Shown here: piece after piece, positions 48,831 through 58,800 of the stretch | Position numbering within the stretch: position 1 is the first letter of the stretch | Layout: every line of letters begins with the position of its first letter | Origin: a bacterium | Lineage (GTDB): Bacteria > Bacillota > Bacilli > Lactobacillales > Streptococcaceae | Assembly: GCA_905221235.1 (NCBI GenBank) | Contig: CAJNCJ010000010.1 | Coordinates: 1 to 64,000 of the forward strand | Length of the DNA: 64,000 nucleotides | Direction: 5' to 3' | Program-made: the position numbers and the translations under genes | Notes under the pieces: model-generated | Database searches by the model: none | The model's input: only the letters and a program-made list of their open reading frames with translations | What the model was told of the DNA's origin: nothing

Positions 48831-48941
48831 TTAATATCCCATCAAATGAAATGTTGCTTGCATCATAGCGCATCCTAGCTGAACACGCTCGATTTCTTTG
48901 TGACTTGGTTTTCTAGTTTTCTTATGTAAGATTTGTTTCAT
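48831..48941 (-). CDS. 36-aa leader ORF ahead of bceAB
   Basis: A short frame starting MKQILHKKTRKPSHKEIERV and ending ATFHLMGY, with a near-perfect ribosome site (AAAGGAGTAACATC before ATG 48941). It ends 14 nt before the bceA start codon. It is strongly basic in the first half and hydrophobic at the end. It could be a translated regulatory leader or a small partner of the transporter. No function is known to me. Confidence 0.65.
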   Translation of the reverse strand: MKQILHKKTRKPSHKEIERVQLGCAMMQATFHLMGY

Positions 48942-49025
48942 GATGTTACTCCTTTGTTCTTTATGAGTCTAGTTTACATCAAAAAAAGACCGCTTGCCAT
49001 AACCTAACCTTACAAAAGAGACTTT

Positions 49026-49047
49026 AATCTTACATTTTTGTAAGATT
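49026..49047. promoter_or_regulatory. Inverted repeat upstream of the bceAB operon
   Basis: AATCTTACA-TTTT-TGTAAGATT, a perfect 9-bp dyad about 70 nt before the likely -10 box (TAAACT, minus strand of 48971-48976). A related half-site ACCTTACAAAA lies at 49007-49017. The weak -35 suggests activation by a bound regulator, as for BceR-type promoters. Confidence 0.55.
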
Positions 49048-49097
49048 CGAGGAAATGTAGATATTTTATTAAAAATATTTTACCATAAAAAGAAAGT

Positions 49098-49128
49098 AAT
49101 AAGAAAACCCTTGCGGAATGCAAGGGTT
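49098..49128 (-). terminator. Terminator of the PspC-domain gene
   Basis: AACCCTTGC / GCAAGGGTT stem; the minus strand continues TTCTTATTAC. Confidence 0.7.
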
Positions 49129-49189
49129 CAAGAATTTTAAAATAGATTATTCGAATTCATAGACTAACAGTAAAATAACTGTTTCTACC

Positions 49190-49462
49190 TCACCAAAACC
49201 AGCCTTCATTGTCGTCAATGGCTTGGGCTTCTTTGCGTTTGCGTGGGCCTGTTCCGTACATTTCTGCTTCGATTTCTTCCTTAGTCGGCATGACAGAAGC
49301 TAGGATAATATAGATAATCACGCCAAGGCCAAAGTTTGCGACTGTAAAAATGGCAAACAAGAAACGAACAAGGGTAACATCAAAGTTCCACTTGTCTGAT
49401 AGACCTGCCAGAACTCCTGAAATCATACGATTTCGTCTCATTTTATAAAATTTACTATTCAT
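49190..49462 (-). CDS. PspC-domain membrane protein
   Basis: 90-aa protein with the PspC domain (MRRNRMISGVLAGLSDKWNFDVTLVRFLF), a membrane helix (VANFGLGVIIYIILASVMP) and a charged tail with GWFW at the end. Relatives join envelope-stress responses (PspC, LiaY). The ATG at 49462 has GAGGAAATATC upstream. No psp or lia partners are beside it. Confidence 0.88.
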   Translation of the reverse strand: MNSKFYKMRRNRMISGVLAGLSDKWNFDVTLVRFLFAIFTVANFGLGVIIYIILASVMPTKEEIEAEMYGTGPRKRKEAQAIDDNEGWFW

Positions 49463-49520
49463 GATATTTCCTCTTTCTGCTAGGTTAGACATAGTATATC
49501 ACGGTTAGACTAGGCTTTCA

Positions 49521-49970
49521 TCAGTCCTCAGGCTGATTTACAAGTAATAACTTTCCTCGACAAACTCCACAACGATAGCGTTTGGTATCAATCCTACGCT
49601 TGCGCTGATAAGTTTGCTGGCAGGATTGGCAACGATAGAGCTTGATTGACTTGGAATTACTATTTGGCAAGGTTGGCACAAAGCGTAATCCATCCACTGC
49701 TTTCAAAAGTTCCTTAAAATCTCGATCCTTGTGTTGATAGCCCTTCCCTTGAAAATAGAGGTGATAATGACAGAGTTCATGGCGGACAATTTTTCTAAAA
49801 ACATCCAAACCCAGTTCCTGATAAACCTTGGGGTTGAAATCCAGATGCCCATCTTTTGGGAAAAATCGCCCACCTGTCGAACGTAGACGAGAATTCCACT
49901 GTACTTGATGGATAAAAGGTCTGCCGAAGTCTTCTAGTGAAACCTGATTGACGTAATCAGTCAGGTTCAT
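49521..49970 (-). CDS. SprT-like zinc protein
   Basis: 149-aa protein with [22 protein letters not shown] (HExxH zinc site) and a C-terminal zinc ribbon ([29 protein letters not shown]). SprT/Spartan-like proteins may act on DNA-protein crosslinks, but the bacterial role is open. The start overlaps the tex stop by 14 nt with no clear ribosome site, suggesting translational coupling to tex. Confidence 0.9.
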   Translation of the reverse strand: MNLTDYVNQVSLEDFGRPFIHQVQWNSRLRSTGGRFFPKDGHLDFNPKVYQELGLDVFRKIVRHELCHYHLYFQGKGYQHKDRDFKELLKAVDGLRFVPTLPNSNSKSIKLYRCQSCQQTYQRKRRIDTKRYRCGVCRGKLLLVNQPED

Positions 49971-52086
49971 TTGGAGCGAGGAGCGACAGATTGACTTTTT
50001 CACGTTCAGTATCAATTTTCTTAACCCAAACGGTTACCAAATCACCGACAGATACCACTTGGCTAGGATGTTTGATAAATTTGCGACTCATATGCGAAAT
50101 ATGAATCAAGCCATCCTCATGAATCCCGATATCAACAAAGGCACCGAAGTCAACGACATTACGCACCACGCCTTCCAGCTTCTGTCCAACCACTAAGTCC
50201 TTGATATCTAGGACGTCTTGGCGAAGCACAGGTGCGTCAAAGGAATCACGGAAATCTCGACCTGGTTTGAGAAGGTCTGCAATGATATCTTTAAGAGTTT
50301 CTGGACCAAGGTCTAGCTCTTGAGCCATATCTTTGACTGATAGGGACTTGAGTTTGCTTTGGGCCTCTTCGTTCAAGTCTTTGATGTCCAAGCGTTTGAA
50401 GAGTTCCTTGACAGCAGCATAATTTTCTGGGTGAACTCCTGTATTATCAAGGATATTGCTACTTTCAGGGATACGAAGGAAACCAGCGGCCTGTTCAAAA
50501 GCCTTGGCTCCCAAACGAGGCACCTTCTTGATTTGAGCGCGTGAAGTGATTTTTCCTTCTTCCTCACGGTATTTGACAATATTTTCAGAAATGGTTTTAT
50601 TAAGTCCAGCAACGTGGGAAAGAAGAGCTGGGCTGGCTGTATTGATATTGACACCAACTTGGTTTACCACGGTATCTACGACAAAGTCCAGACTTTCAGA
50701 CAGTTTCTTCTGACTGACATCATGCTGGTATTGACCAACACCGATTGACTTGGGATCGATTTTGACCAATTCAGCAAGAGGATCTTGCAAGCGACGGGCG
50801 ATTGAGATAGCAGAGCGCTTTTCAACGGTCAAGTCTGGAAACTCCTGACGAGCTAGTTCGCTGGCAGAATAGACAGAAGCACCACTTTCATTGACGATGA
50901 CATAGCTGACTTCTGGAAAATCTTTAAGAACTTCCGCCACAAAGGCTTCACTTTCCCGACTGGCCGTTCCATTTCCGATGGCAATAATTTCTACGCCGTA
51001 TTGACCAATCAAATCTGCCAAATCTTTCTTGGCTTCTTCGATTTGAAGAGCTGATGCTGGTTTGACAGGATAAATAACCTGAGTCGTCAACATTTTCCCT
51101 GTTGCATCCACGACAGCTAGCTTGGCACCTGTGCGAAAGGCAGGGTCAAACCCAAGAACCACGCGCCCTTTCAGCGGAGCAACCAAGAGGAGATTGCGCA
51201 GATTGTCAGAAAAGAGTTGGATAGCTCCTTCTTCTGCCTTTTCAGTTAATTCTGTTCTAATTCGGCGCTCGATAGCAGGCAAGACTTTTTTCTTAACAGA
51301 TTGCTGAACAACTTCATCAATATAGGCATTTTTTACCTTGAAACGAGTAGCAAAGAAAGCTAGAATACGGTCCGTTGCATGTTCAAAACTGACTTTCAAG
51401 ACACCAAGTTTTTCCCCACGATTGAGGGCTAAGGTACGATAGCCTTGCATAGTTCCAACTGTCTCTGAAAAATCATAGTAAATTTGAAAGACCTGCTTTT
51501 CATCAAGACTTTCATCCTTAACTTGAGAAGTGAGTTTAGAGTGTCTCAGCACCTCCTGATAAGTCATGGAACGCAAGGTCACATCTTCCGATAAGGCTTC
51601 GACCAAGATATCAACTGCACCAGACAGGGCTTCTTTCCCAGTTGCAAATCCTTCACAGACAAACTTTTCAGCCTCTTTCTCTAAGTCAGCTACATTCTGC
51701 AAAATCAGGCGAGCAAGTGGGAATAGCCCAGCTTCACGAGCAATGGTTGCCTTGGTCCGACGTTTTTCCTTGTAAGGAAGATAGAGTTCTTCTACATCTG
51801 CTAATTTTTCGGCTGCTAAGATAGCTTCTTCCAACTCCTTGGTCAGCTTGCCTTGCTCTTGAATCTTAGCCAAGACAGCTTCCTTACGGTCGTTGAGATT
51901 TGTCAGACTTTTATCCAAGTCGATAATGGCCTTAATCGCCACCTCATCCAGACTACCAGTCATGTCCTTGCGGTAACGCGCGATAAAGGGAATAGTTGCC
52001 CCTTCAGCTGTCAAACTTAGAACGGTATCAATTTGCTTTAACGTCACTCCCAAATCTTGAGAGATTTTTTCATATTTTTTATCCAT
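49957..52086 (-). CDS. tex: Tex-family RNA-binding transcription accessory protein
   Basis: 709-aa cytosolic protein: N-terminal Tex helical region, YqgF-like domain ([21 protein letters not shown]), helix-hairpin-helix (NVNTASP-like [17 protein letters not shown]) and C-terminal S1 domain ([29 protein letters not shown]). Tex influences toxin and stress gene expression in other bacteria. The ATG at 52086 matches the family start and has an extended -10 box exactly 6 nt upstream; no ribosome site. Confidence 0.95.
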   Translation of the reverse strand: MDKKYEKISQDLGVTLKQIDTVLSLTAEGATIPFIARYRKDMTGSLDEVAIKAIIDLDKSLTNLNDRKEAVLAKIQEQGKLTKELEEAILAAEKLADVEELYLPYKEKRRTKATIAREAGLFPLARLILQNVADLEKEAEKFVCEGFATGKEALSGAVDILVEALSEDVTLRSMTYQEVLRHSKLTSQVKDESLDEKQVFQIYYDFSETVGTMQGYRTLALNRGEKLGVLKVSFEHATDRILAFFATRFKVKNAYIDEVVQQSVKKKVLPAIERRIRTELTEKAEEGAIQLFSDNLRNLLLVAPLKGRVVLGFDPAFRTGAKLAVVDATGKMLTTQVIYPVKPASALQIEEAKKDLADLIGQYGVEIIAIGNGTASRESEAFVAEVLKDFPEVSYVIVNESGASVYSASELARQEFPDLTVEKRSAISIARRLQDPLAELVKIDPKSIGVGQYQHDVSQKKLSESLDFVVDTVVNQVGVNINTASPALLSHVAGLNKTISENIVKYREEEGKITSRAQIKKVPRLGAKAFEQAAGFLRIPESSNILDNTGVHPENYAAVKELFKRLDIKDLNEEAQSKLKSLSVKDMAQELDLGPETLKDIIADLLKPGRDFRDSFDAPVLRQDVLDIKDLVVGQKLEGVVRNVVDFGAFVDIGIHEDGLIHISHMSRKFIKHPSQVVSVGDLVTVWVKKIDTEREKVNLSLLAPNEPD

Positions 52087-52092
52087 GAATCT

Positions 52093-52101
52093 ATTATACC
52101 A
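52093..52101 (-). promoter_or_regulatory. tex extended -10 box, 6 nt before the ATG
   Basis: Minus strand TGGTATAATAGATTCATG. Transcription is expected to start at the A of ATG. The nearest -35 candidate (TTGGAG) is weak and 19 nt away. Confidence 0.65.
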
Positions 52102-52178
52102 TAAGCTGGAAGGCTTTCTCCAATCCTTTTCAACTATAGAAAACAAATTAAAATCCGCCCTTTTCCTCAAAATAATAG

Positions 52179-52184
52179 TATAAT
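52179..52184 (+). promoter_or_regulatory. -10 box of the 43-aa ORF/permease operon
   Basis: TATAAT 30 nt before the 43-aa ORF, divergent from the tex promoter. No clear -35 box. Confidence 0.5.
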
Positions 52185-52214
52185 AGAGGTAGAATTTAGA
52201 ATCGAGGTATCCCT

Positions 52215-52346
52215 ATGGCTGTAAAATTTACAAAACGAGACGACTTGGACAAGATGTTTGAAGAGTTTGCTAAACTCCCTGATTTGAAGCAGGTCACTTT
52301 CCCTGATGACAAAGAGAAAAAAGCCAAAGCAGAAAAGAAAAACTAG
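52215..52346 (+). CDS. 43-aa small protein, SPJ-like hypothetical
   Basis: A short frame beginning MAVKFTKRDDLDKMFEEFAK and ending in a lysine-rich tail (KEKKAKAEKKN). GAGGT lies 6 nt before the ATG. The stop codon TAG is immediately followed by the permease ATG. The composition (acidic helix then basic tail) suggests a soluble small protein. I believe relatives exist in other mitis-group genomes but know no function. Confidence 0.7.
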   Translation: MAVKFTKRDDLDKMFEEFAKLPDLKQVTFPDDKEKKAKAEKKN

Positions 52347-53252
52347 ATGACTGCTTTCCAACAACTCCCATCTAGTGTGCTTCAGACTGGGGCTATTTTT
52401 CTCTCCATTATCATTGAAGCTCTCCCCTTCGTACTGATAGGAAGTATTGTCTCAGGGCTGATTGAAGTCTATATCACACCTGACAAGGTTTATCATTTTC
52501 TCCCTCGAAATCGTTGGGGGAGAATCTTTTTTGGGACATTTATTGGCTTTCTTTTCCCTTCTTGTGAATGTGGAATCGTCCCCATTATCAATCGTTTTCT
52601 GGAAAAGAAGGTTCCTAGTTACACAGCCGTTCCTTTTCTTGTGACAGCACCTGTTATCAATCCCATTGTTCTTTTTGCGACCTATTCTGCCTTTGGCAAT
52701 TCCTTCCACGTCGCCCTGTTACGAGCTCTGGGTTCCATTGTTGTAGCTGTGATACTTGGGATTTTTCTAGGATTTTTCTGGCAAGAACCGATTCAAAAAG
52801 AAAATCGTTTTGCCTGTCATGAGCATGATTTTTCTCACTTGACTCCTGCAAAAAAAGTTTTTCAGGTCTTTGTGCAAGCCATTGATGAATTTTTTGATAC
52901 GGGGCGTTATTTGGTATTTGGCTGTCTCTTCGCCTCTGTTATACAGGTTTATGTTCCGACTCGGATTCTGACCTCTATCAGTGCAACCCCTCTTTTTGCT
53001 ATCCTACTCTTGATGATTCTGGCCTTTCTTCTTTCGCTCTGTAGTGAGGCGGATGCCTTTATCGGTGCTTCCCTTCTTTCAAGTTTCGGTTTGGCACCAA
53101 TTTTGGCCTTTCTTGTGATTGGCCCAATGCTGGATATCAAAAATATTCTCATGATGAAAAATTACTTGAAATCACGATTTATCAGTCACTTCATAACAAT
53201 TGTAACTCTGGTTGTTTTAGTCTATTCTCTCTTGATTGGAGTCATCTTATGA
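52347..53252 (+). CDS. UPF0718-family permease (YcgR-like)
   Basis: 301-aa membrane protein with about eight helices and the family sequence GIVPIINRFLEKKVPSYTAVPFLVTAPVIN read in part as PSCECGIVP and APVINPIVL. It is paired with a TIGR03943 protein, as in B. subtilis ycgR-ycgQ. The transported substance is unknown. Its stop overlaps the next ATG by 4 nt. Confidence 0.9.
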   Translation: MTAFQQLPSSVLQTGAIFLSIIIEALPFVLIGSIVSGLIEVYITPDKVYHFLPRNRWGRIFFGTFIGFLFPSCECGIVPIINRFLEKKVPSYTAVPFLVTAPVINPIVLFATYSAFGNSFHVALLRALGSIVVAVILGIFLGFFWQEPIQKENRFACHEHDFSHLTPAKKVFQVFVQAIDEFFDTGRYLVFGCLFASVIQVYVPTRILTSISATPLFAILLLMILAFLLSLCSEADAFIGASLLSSFGLAPILAFLVIGPMLDIKNILMMKNYLKSRFISHFITIVTLVVLVYSLLIGVIL

Positions 53253-54064
53253 TTCGATTTTTAGTTTTAGCTGGCTATTTTGAATTGACCATTTATCTCC
53301 ATTTGTCGGGCAAATTAAACCAGTACATCAACATGCACTATTCCTATCTGGCCTATATTTCCATGGTGCTTTCATTTATATTGGCTATTGTTCAATTGTA
53401 TATCTGGATGAAGCAGGTCAAAACCCACAGTCATCTGAACAGCCGATTGGCGAAGGTGACGAGTATTGCTCTTCTGGCTATTCCGATTGTCGTTGGTTTA
53501 ACTTTTCCAACTGTTAACTTGGATTCTCAGACCGTTTCTGCTAAAGGTTATCATTTCCCCTTATCAGAAGGAACGGATCAAGCTATTCAGACCAGTGAAG
53601 GGACGACAAGCCAATATTTGAAACCAGATACCAGTTCTTATTTCTCAAAAACAGCCTATGAAAAGGAAATGCGAACGGCGGCGGATAAATACTTGTCCCA
53701 AGATAGCATTCAGATTACGAATGAAAACTATATGGAAGTCATGGAGGCTATCTACGACTATCCAGATGAGTTTGAGGGTAAGACAGTCCAGTTTACAGGC
53801 TTTGTCTATAACGACCCCAGTCATGCCAATAGCCAATTTTTGTTCCGCTTTGGGATTATTCACTGTATCGCAGATTCTGGTGTCTATGGATTGCTGACCA
53901 AGGGAAATACCCGTCAATATGAAAACAACACCTGGATTACAGCTAAAGGAAAACTGGTCAATCACTACCATAAAGAACTCAAACAAAATCTCCCAACCTT
54001 GGAAATAGACAGCTTTATCAAAGTCGATAAACCAGAAAATCCCTACGTGTATCGAGTGTTTTAA
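53249..54064 (+). CDS. TIGR03943-family protein (YcgQ-like)
   Basis: 271-aa protein with two N-terminal helices, a third at about residues 70-88 and an extracytoplasmic C-terminal domain (EGKTVQFTGFVYNDPSHANSQ in part, CIADSGVYGLL). It is the usual partner of UPF0718 permeases; together they may form a membrane complex for an unknown substrate. Overlaps the permease by ATGA. Confidence 0.88.
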   Translation: MIRFLVLAGYFELTIYLHLSGKLNQYINMHYSYLAYISMVLSFILAIVQLYIWMKQVKTHSHLNSRLAKVTSIALLAIPIVVGLTFPTVNLDSQTVSAKGYHFPLSEGTDQAIQTSEGTTSQYLKPDTSSYFSKTAYEKEMRTAADKYLSQDSIQITNENYMEVMEAIYDYPDEFEGKTVQFTGFVYNDPSHANSQFLFRFGIIHCIADSGVYGLLTKGNTRQYENNTWITAKGKLVNHYHKELKQNLPTLEIDSFIKVDKPENPYVYRVF

Positions 54065-54139
54065 AAAGCAAACCAAGTTCATAAAAAACGAACAAGTTCT
54101 CTTCTGAATGACATAAAAAGAAGTTTATCTTATAATGAA

Positions 54140-54470
54140 GATAAACAATACAAATTCGTGGTGCTTAATAGGGCTTTTCCTATCCTGTACAAAAAACTAG
54201 ATGAACAAGAGTCATGAGATAACTCGAATATGCCTTGATCATGAAAATATCTTACTAGTAGCCTCTTGTTCTATTGTTCAAATAGTTAACAGGAGGTTTT
54301 TATAATGGAAGTCATGATTGAAACGTGGTGTGGAATTGATATCCACCAAAAGTCTATCGTTTGGTGGATTCTAGCTGGTCCACTATATAGCAATAAATCA
54401 AAGAAAATTCAGAAGAAATTTGGGACAACTACGGTAGCTCTTCACAATGCCTTAGATTGGCTGGTATAGT
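54140..54470 (+). mobile_element. IS110-type element remnant
   Basis: A 54-codon frame at 54305-54469 starts MEVMIETWCGIDIHQKSIVW, like the N terminus of DEDD (IS110-family) transposases, and ends at a stop in LDWLV. AACAGGAGG is its ribosome site. The upstream 150 nt hold a partly inverted AACAAGAG/CTCTTGTT pair (about 54202 and 54265), perhaps the left end. The catalytic remainder is missing. Confidence 0.6.
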
Positions 54471-54499
54471 TGCTGATTTTCTTGATATTTTGAATAGCC

Positions 54500-54905
54500 T
54501 AAAAGATTTACCAGTCGTATATATTGACAGACCGCTATCTCTATCGTCCTTATGCACTGGCTCCTAGAGGGGAGAAAGTCTATGAAAAGATTAGCGGACG
54601 GCGTTTTGAGCGGACTTCAATTATTGCAGGATAAGTAGACGGAGAGTTTATAGCTCCCATGATTTACAAGGAAAGTGTGACGAACGATTTCTTTGTGGAG
54701 TTGTTCAAAACGCAACTCCTGCCTGCTTTGAAGACACCTCATGTCATTGTCATGGACAATGCTAGTTTTCATCCCAAGAACCTTTTGGATAAACTTTGCA
54801 TTCACGATAAACACTTTTTCTTACATCTACCACCTTATTCACCAGATTTGAATCCTATTGAGTAAGTTTGGGATATTTTAAAGAAGATAAGGGAAGTCTC
54901 AAATA
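54500..54905 (+). pseudogene. IS630-type transposase remnant
   Basis: Reads RYLYRPYALAPRGEKVYEKI, then FERTSIIAG, a stop, VDGEFIAPMIYKESVTNDFF, VIVMDNASFHPKN, LPPYSPDLNPIE, a stop, and VWDILKKIR. The second D and the E of the DDE triad (VMDN, NPIE) are visible, but two in-frame stops and a frame break near 54525 make it inactive. It resembles IS630-Spn1. Confidence 0.8.
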
Positions 54906-55016
54906 TTTTTGAATGTTTGGAACGCTTTTTTAAAACTAAATGACTATAATACGAGGGATTTGATGATTTTTCTTGACGATAGAAGACTCAGCGACCATCA
55001 TTTTAAAGCATATATT

Positions 55017-55122
55017 TATAGTGAATTGAATCTAGAATAGTACAACTAATTCTAAAACCTGTATAGAAATTAATTTGAATTCACTAATCTTTTTGTTCAT
55101 TATCTTATTTCAATTCACTATA
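55017..55122. repeat. RUP-like miniature element
   Basis: A 106-bp unit with perfect 14-bp terminal inverted repeats, TATAGTGAATTGAA and TTCAATTCACTATA, starting and ending in TA. Size and TA ends fit RUP, the pneumococcal miniature element thought to be moved by IS630-Spn1. It sits beside an IS630 remnant. Confidence 0.7.
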
Positions 55123-55143
55123 TAACTCAATTTCATAATAAAA

Positions 55144-55186
55144 ACACCTCAAAAGTTAGAGCTAGAAAATCTAACTTTTGAGGTGC
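55144..55186 (-). terminator. Strong hairpin after the DUF896 gene
   Basis: A 16-bp perfect stem, CACCTCAAAAGTTAGA and its complement, with a 9-nt loop; the minus strand continues TTTTATTATG. Probable terminator of the gly operon, possibly derived from a mobile-element end. Confidence 0.8.
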
Positions 55187-55259
55187 AGCTCATTTATGTA
55201 TGATAGTTTTTTTGTTATCATTTCATCTATCTTTGTTAAAAGAAAGAATGCTTATCTTA

Positions 55260-55517
55260 TTATGAATTTGGATCATCGAGACTACGGCCATGTAACCCTT
55301 TTTCACGTTGTACTTGGCGTAGTTTTTCTGGTGTAACATCGTTTCCCTCTTCGTCCACAATTTTGATTCCTTCAATGTGGTGACGGACAGCGCGACGATA
55401 ACCTTCGATGTACTCCTCACGTAGTTTAGCTTGTTCCACTTTTTCTTCTGGGGTCAAGCCTTCTTCTTTTTTCTTTTTAGCGAGCTCGTTGATACGAGCA
55501 ATTTTTTTCGGATCCAT
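55260..55517 (-). CDS. DUF896 family protein (YnzC-like)
   Basis: 85-aa highly charged cytosolic protein ([49 protein letters not shown]). YnzC of B. subtilis is a small two-helix protein of unknown role. GGAGAAG precedes the ATG. It lies 41 nt after glyS and is probably read with it. Confidence 0.92.
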   Translation of the reverse strand: MDPKKIARINELAKKKKEEGLTPEEKVEQAKLREEYIEGYRRAVRHHIEGIKIVDEEGNDVTPEKLRQVQREKGLHGRSLDDPNS

Positions 55518-55558
55518 TTCTTCTCCTTTGTGATAAGATAAAGTCCGTTTAGCAAACT

Positions 55559-57595
55559 TTATTTAGTGTTAATTTGGTTAAAACGAGCAAGTTTGGATGC
55601 TTTTTGAGTTAAATGAGACAAGATAGCCAAACGATTTTGACGGACTGCCTCGTCTTCAGCCATAACCATAGTATTATCAAAGAAGGCATCGATGACTGGG
55701 CTAAGAGCAAAGAGTTGTTTCAATTGTTGACTTGCAGTACCTGATAAAACAAGCGACTCTACAGCTTCTGCCAAAGCTTTCTCTTCTTCATTCTCAAAAA
55801 GTGCTGAATCAACTACAACAACTCCTTCTGCCTTCTCAGCCAAGTTAAAGGCACGAGAAAGTGATTCAACTGAAGGTTTGAAGTCTTCTTCCTTGCTTGC
55901 TTCTACAAGAGCGCTTGCTGCTTCAAGCATCTCTGCCACAACAAAGTTTGAACCTGCAAGTACCGCTTCCTTGATATCTTTTGGAGTAGAGCCCATCATT
56001 TTATCAACACGAGCCTTGATAAAGTCCATAACCTCTGCCTTATTTTCATAAGTTAAGCTGTCAAATGTTAAAGCATAAAGGCTATCAATCAGCTCATCCA
56101 TTGCAATGTGCCAACCAAAGGCATCCAAGATACGAACTACGCCTTGAGTTGCACGACGAAGGGCATAAGGATCATTAGAACCTGATGGAATCAAACCTAC
56201 TGAGAAGAAACTCAAAATAGTGTCCAATTTGTCTGCAATGGCAAGCACTGCACCGACCTTGCTCTCTGGAAGTTCTCCTTCAGCTGATGTAGGCATGTAG
56301 TGTTCACGAATAGCAGCTGCAACTGCTGGAGTTTCCCCAGCAAGAAGGGCATATTTTTCACCCATAATTCCTTGGAGTTCGTCAAATTCACCAACCATCC
56401 CTGTCAACAAGTCAAACTTGTAAATAGCAGCTGCACGGGCTAGGTCAATCGTTTCATCAGCTGACAAACCTGCTTTTTCTGCCAAGAGAATAGCAATCTG
56501 ACCCGTACGAATCATGTGTTCACGAAGGGAACCAATCTTTTCGTGGAAAGTCACATTGTTTAATTTTTCAACAAGGTCTGAAATAACCAATTTTTGGTCT
56601 TCACGCCAGAAGAATTCTCCGTCTTCCAAGCGGGCTACCAAGACTTTTTCATTCCCTTTGATAACATTTTCCAAATGCTCTGCGTTTCCGTTACGGACAG
56701 AAATGAAGTTTGGCAAGAGGTTGCCATCTTGATCACGAACAACAAAGTAACGTTGGTGTTCCTTCATCGAAGTCACCAAAACTTCTTCTGGAACTTCAAG
56801 GTATTTGGCATCAAAACTTCCCATAAAGGCAGTTGGGTATTCAACTAAATTCAAGACTTCATTAAGCAAATCAGCATCAATTTCGATACGTACACCATGT
56901 TTCGCCTCAATTTCCTTGATTTGGTCAACAATCATTTGCTCACGTTCACGTGGATCTGCGATTACAAATTGTGCACGAAGATCTTCTTCATAGCTCAATG
57001 CTGACTGAATCTTAGTTTCTTGTCCCAAGAAACGATGACCACGGCTCACACGACCGCCCTTGATATCAAGGAAATCTAAATCAAACTCTTCTTCATCTAA
57101 AAGAACAGTCAAAGTGTGAACAGGACGAATGTATTCAAAGCTATTTCCAGCCCAGTGCATGCTAACAGGGAAAGTCAATGACTTCAAGACATCTACAACA
57201 CCAGGAACAATGGCTTCAACTGCTTGACCAACTTCTTCCTTAGTGACATAGACATATTCTTCACCCTTGATTTCACGGAATTTGATATCTTCAACTGTCA
57301 AGCCTTTTCCACGGACAAATCCTTGAGCTGCTTTGGTGAAGTTTCCATCACTATCCAAGGCAATTTTCTTTGCTGGACCCTTGAAATCTTCTGTCAAATC
57401 AGACTGTTTGTCTGCAAGACCTGTCACACGAACAGCCAAACGACGTGGTGTTGAGAAGGTTTGAATAGCTTCAAAAGACAGGCGGTTTTCCTTGAGGAAG
57501 GCTGCCATTTTTTCGCCTAGTTGTTTTTCACTTGGTGTGACAACATAGGCTGGTAATTCTTCAAGACCGAGTTCTACTAATAAGTTTTTTGTCAT
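55559..57595 (-). CDS. glyS: Glycyl-tRNA synthetase, beta subunit
   Basis: 678-aa tRNA-binding subunit of the alpha2beta2 glycyl-tRNA synthetase: N-terminal [17 protein letters not shown]-like domain, and the C-terminal anticodon domain ([20 protein letters not shown]). Partner of GlyQ upstream. AAAGGAAAAAAC precedes the ATG. Translation and transcription are expected to follow the T-box upstream of the operon. Confidence 0.97.
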   Translation of the reverse strand: MTKNLLVELGLEELPAYVVTPSEKQLGEKMAAFLKENRLSFEAIQTFSTPRRLAVRVTGLADKQSDLTEDFKGPAKKIALDSDGNFTKAAQGFVRGKGLTVEDIKFREIKGEEYVYVTKEEVGQAVEAIVPGVVDVLKSLTFPVSMHWAGNSFEYIRPVHTLTVLLDEEEFDLDFLDIKGGRVSRGHRFLGQETKIQSALSYEEDLRAQFVIADPREREQMIVDQIKEIEAKHGVRIEIDADLLNEVLNLVEYPTAFMGSFDAKYLEVPEEVLVTSMKEHQRYFVVRDQDGNLLPNFISVRNGNAEHLENVIKGNEKVLVARLEDGEFFWREDQKLVISDLVEKLNNVTFHEKIGSLREHMIRTGQIAILLAEKAGLSADETIDLARAAAIYKFDLLTGMVGEFDELQGIMGEKYALLAGETPAVAAAIREHYMPTSAEGELPESKVGAVLAIADKLDTILSFFSVGLIPSGSNDPYALRRATQGVVRILDAFGWHIAMDELIDSLYALTFDSLTYENKAEVMDFIKARVDKMMGSTPKDIKEAVLAGSNFVVAEMLEAASALVEASKEEDFKPSVESLSRAFNLAEKAEGVVVVDSALFENEEEKALAEAVESLVLSGTASQQLKQLFALSPVIDAFFDNTMVMAEDEAVRQNRLAILSHLTQKASKLARFNQINTK

Positions 57596-57627
57596 GTTTT
57601 TTCCTTTACATTTTCTTCAATCTTTTT

Positions 57628-57822
57628 GATATGCACCTTAGGTACTGGGGACGTCGCTAACTAACTTTGTGAGTCTGTATGGAAATCTAATGCTAAATTG
57701 ATCAAGATTTCCAACAGTCTCATCAAAGTGGATTTAGCTGACTGATTTTTGAACCTAAAGTTTCAAAAATCCCCACATAACAGTACGGCGGTGCATATCC
57801 CTCTAGCAAGTCTACGACTTGC
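57628..57822. repeat. Nested inverted repeats in the glyQ-glyS spacer
   Basis: A 10-bp outer dyad GATATGCACC (57628-57637) / GGTGCATATC (57790-57799) encloses two hairpins: 57671-57688 with 57705-57721, and GATTTTTGAA 57744-57753 with 57761-57771. A third hairpin, GCAAGTC/GACTTGC, lies at 57806-57822. The 258-nt spacer contains no ORF. Confidence 0.6.
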
Positions 57823-57853
57823 CTCTAACGATTTTAGAGCACAGTATTACTCA

Positions 57854-58771
57854 CTATTCTGCGTCTTCTGCTAAGAGTTTAGCTCGTGTTGCTTCATCCA
57901 AAAGTGGGTAGCCTAGGCGTTTGCGTTCTGCGACAAAGGTTTTGGCTACGACACGGGCCAAGTTACGTATACGAGCGATATAGCCAGCGCGCTCGGTTAC
58001 GGATACGGCACCACGCGCATCAAGTAGGTTAAAGGTGTGTGAACATTTGAGAACATAGTCATAGGCAGGGTGAACTAAGCCTTCTTCCAATGCACGACCA
58101 GCTTCTTTTTCAAACTTATCAAAGTTTTCCAGCAACATTTCTTGGTCCGAAATTTCAAATGAGTATTTTGAATGCTCGTACTCAGGCTGGATAAAGATTT
58201 CTCCGTATTTTACACCATCAGCCCATTCGATATCGTAAACAGAGTCTACTTCTTGAATGTAAGAAGCCAAGCGCTCTAAACCATAGGTAACTTCCGCAGT
58301 CACAGGGCCAGTTGCCAATCCACCAACTTGTTGGAAATAAGTGAATTGAGTGATTTCCATCCCATCAAGCCAAACTTCCCAACCAAGACCAGCTGAACCA
58401 GTTGATGGGTTTTCCCAGTTGTCCTCAACAAAACGAATATCGTGTTCCAAAGGATTGATTCCCAATTTTTCTAAAGACTCAAGGTACAGTTCTTGAATAT
58501 TTGATGGAGAAGGCTTCATAACCACTTGGAATTGGTGGTGTTGGTAAAGACGGTTAGGGTTTTCCCCGTAACGACCATCAGCAGGACGACGTGATGGCTC
58601 TACATACGCTGCATTCCATGGCTCAGGTCCGATAGCACGAAGGAAAGTGTAAGGACTCATTGTACCCGCACCTTTTTCATTATCATAAGCCTGCATCAGC
58701 ATACAACCTTGGTCATTCCAAAATTGTTGCAAAGTCAAAATAATTTCTTGAAATGTTAATTTCTTAGACAT
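57854..58771 (-). CDS. glyQ: Glycyl-tRNA synthetase, alpha subunit
   Basis: 305-aa catalytic subunit with class II motifs: [37 protein letters not shown], and [19 protein letters not shown]. It binds ATP and glycine; GlyS binds the tRNA. AAAGGAGTAAAAA precedes the ATG at 58771. Second gene behind the T-box leader. Confidence 0.98.
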   Translation of the reverse strand: MSKKLTFQEIILTLQQFWNDQGCMLMQAYDNEKGAGTMSPYTFLRAIGPEPWNAAYVEPSRRPADGRYGENPNRLYQHHQFQVVMKPSPSNIQELYLESLEKLGINPLEHDIRFVEDNWENPSTGSAGLGWEVWLDGMEITQFTYFQQVGGLATGPVTAEVTYGLERLASYIQEVDSVYDIEWADGVKYGEIFIQPEYEHSKYSFEISDQEMLLENFDKFEKEAGRALEEGLVHPAYDYVLKCSHTFNLLDARGAVSVTERAGYIARIRNLARVVAKTFVAERKRLGYPLLDEATRAKLLAEDAE

Positions 58772-58800
58772 TTTTTACTCCTTTAATTTATATTATCTTT

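Noticed and set aside
55223..55420. 65-codon minus-strand frame overlapping the DUF896 gene
   Set aside because: It is out of frame with a well-supported family member and lacks a ribosome site.
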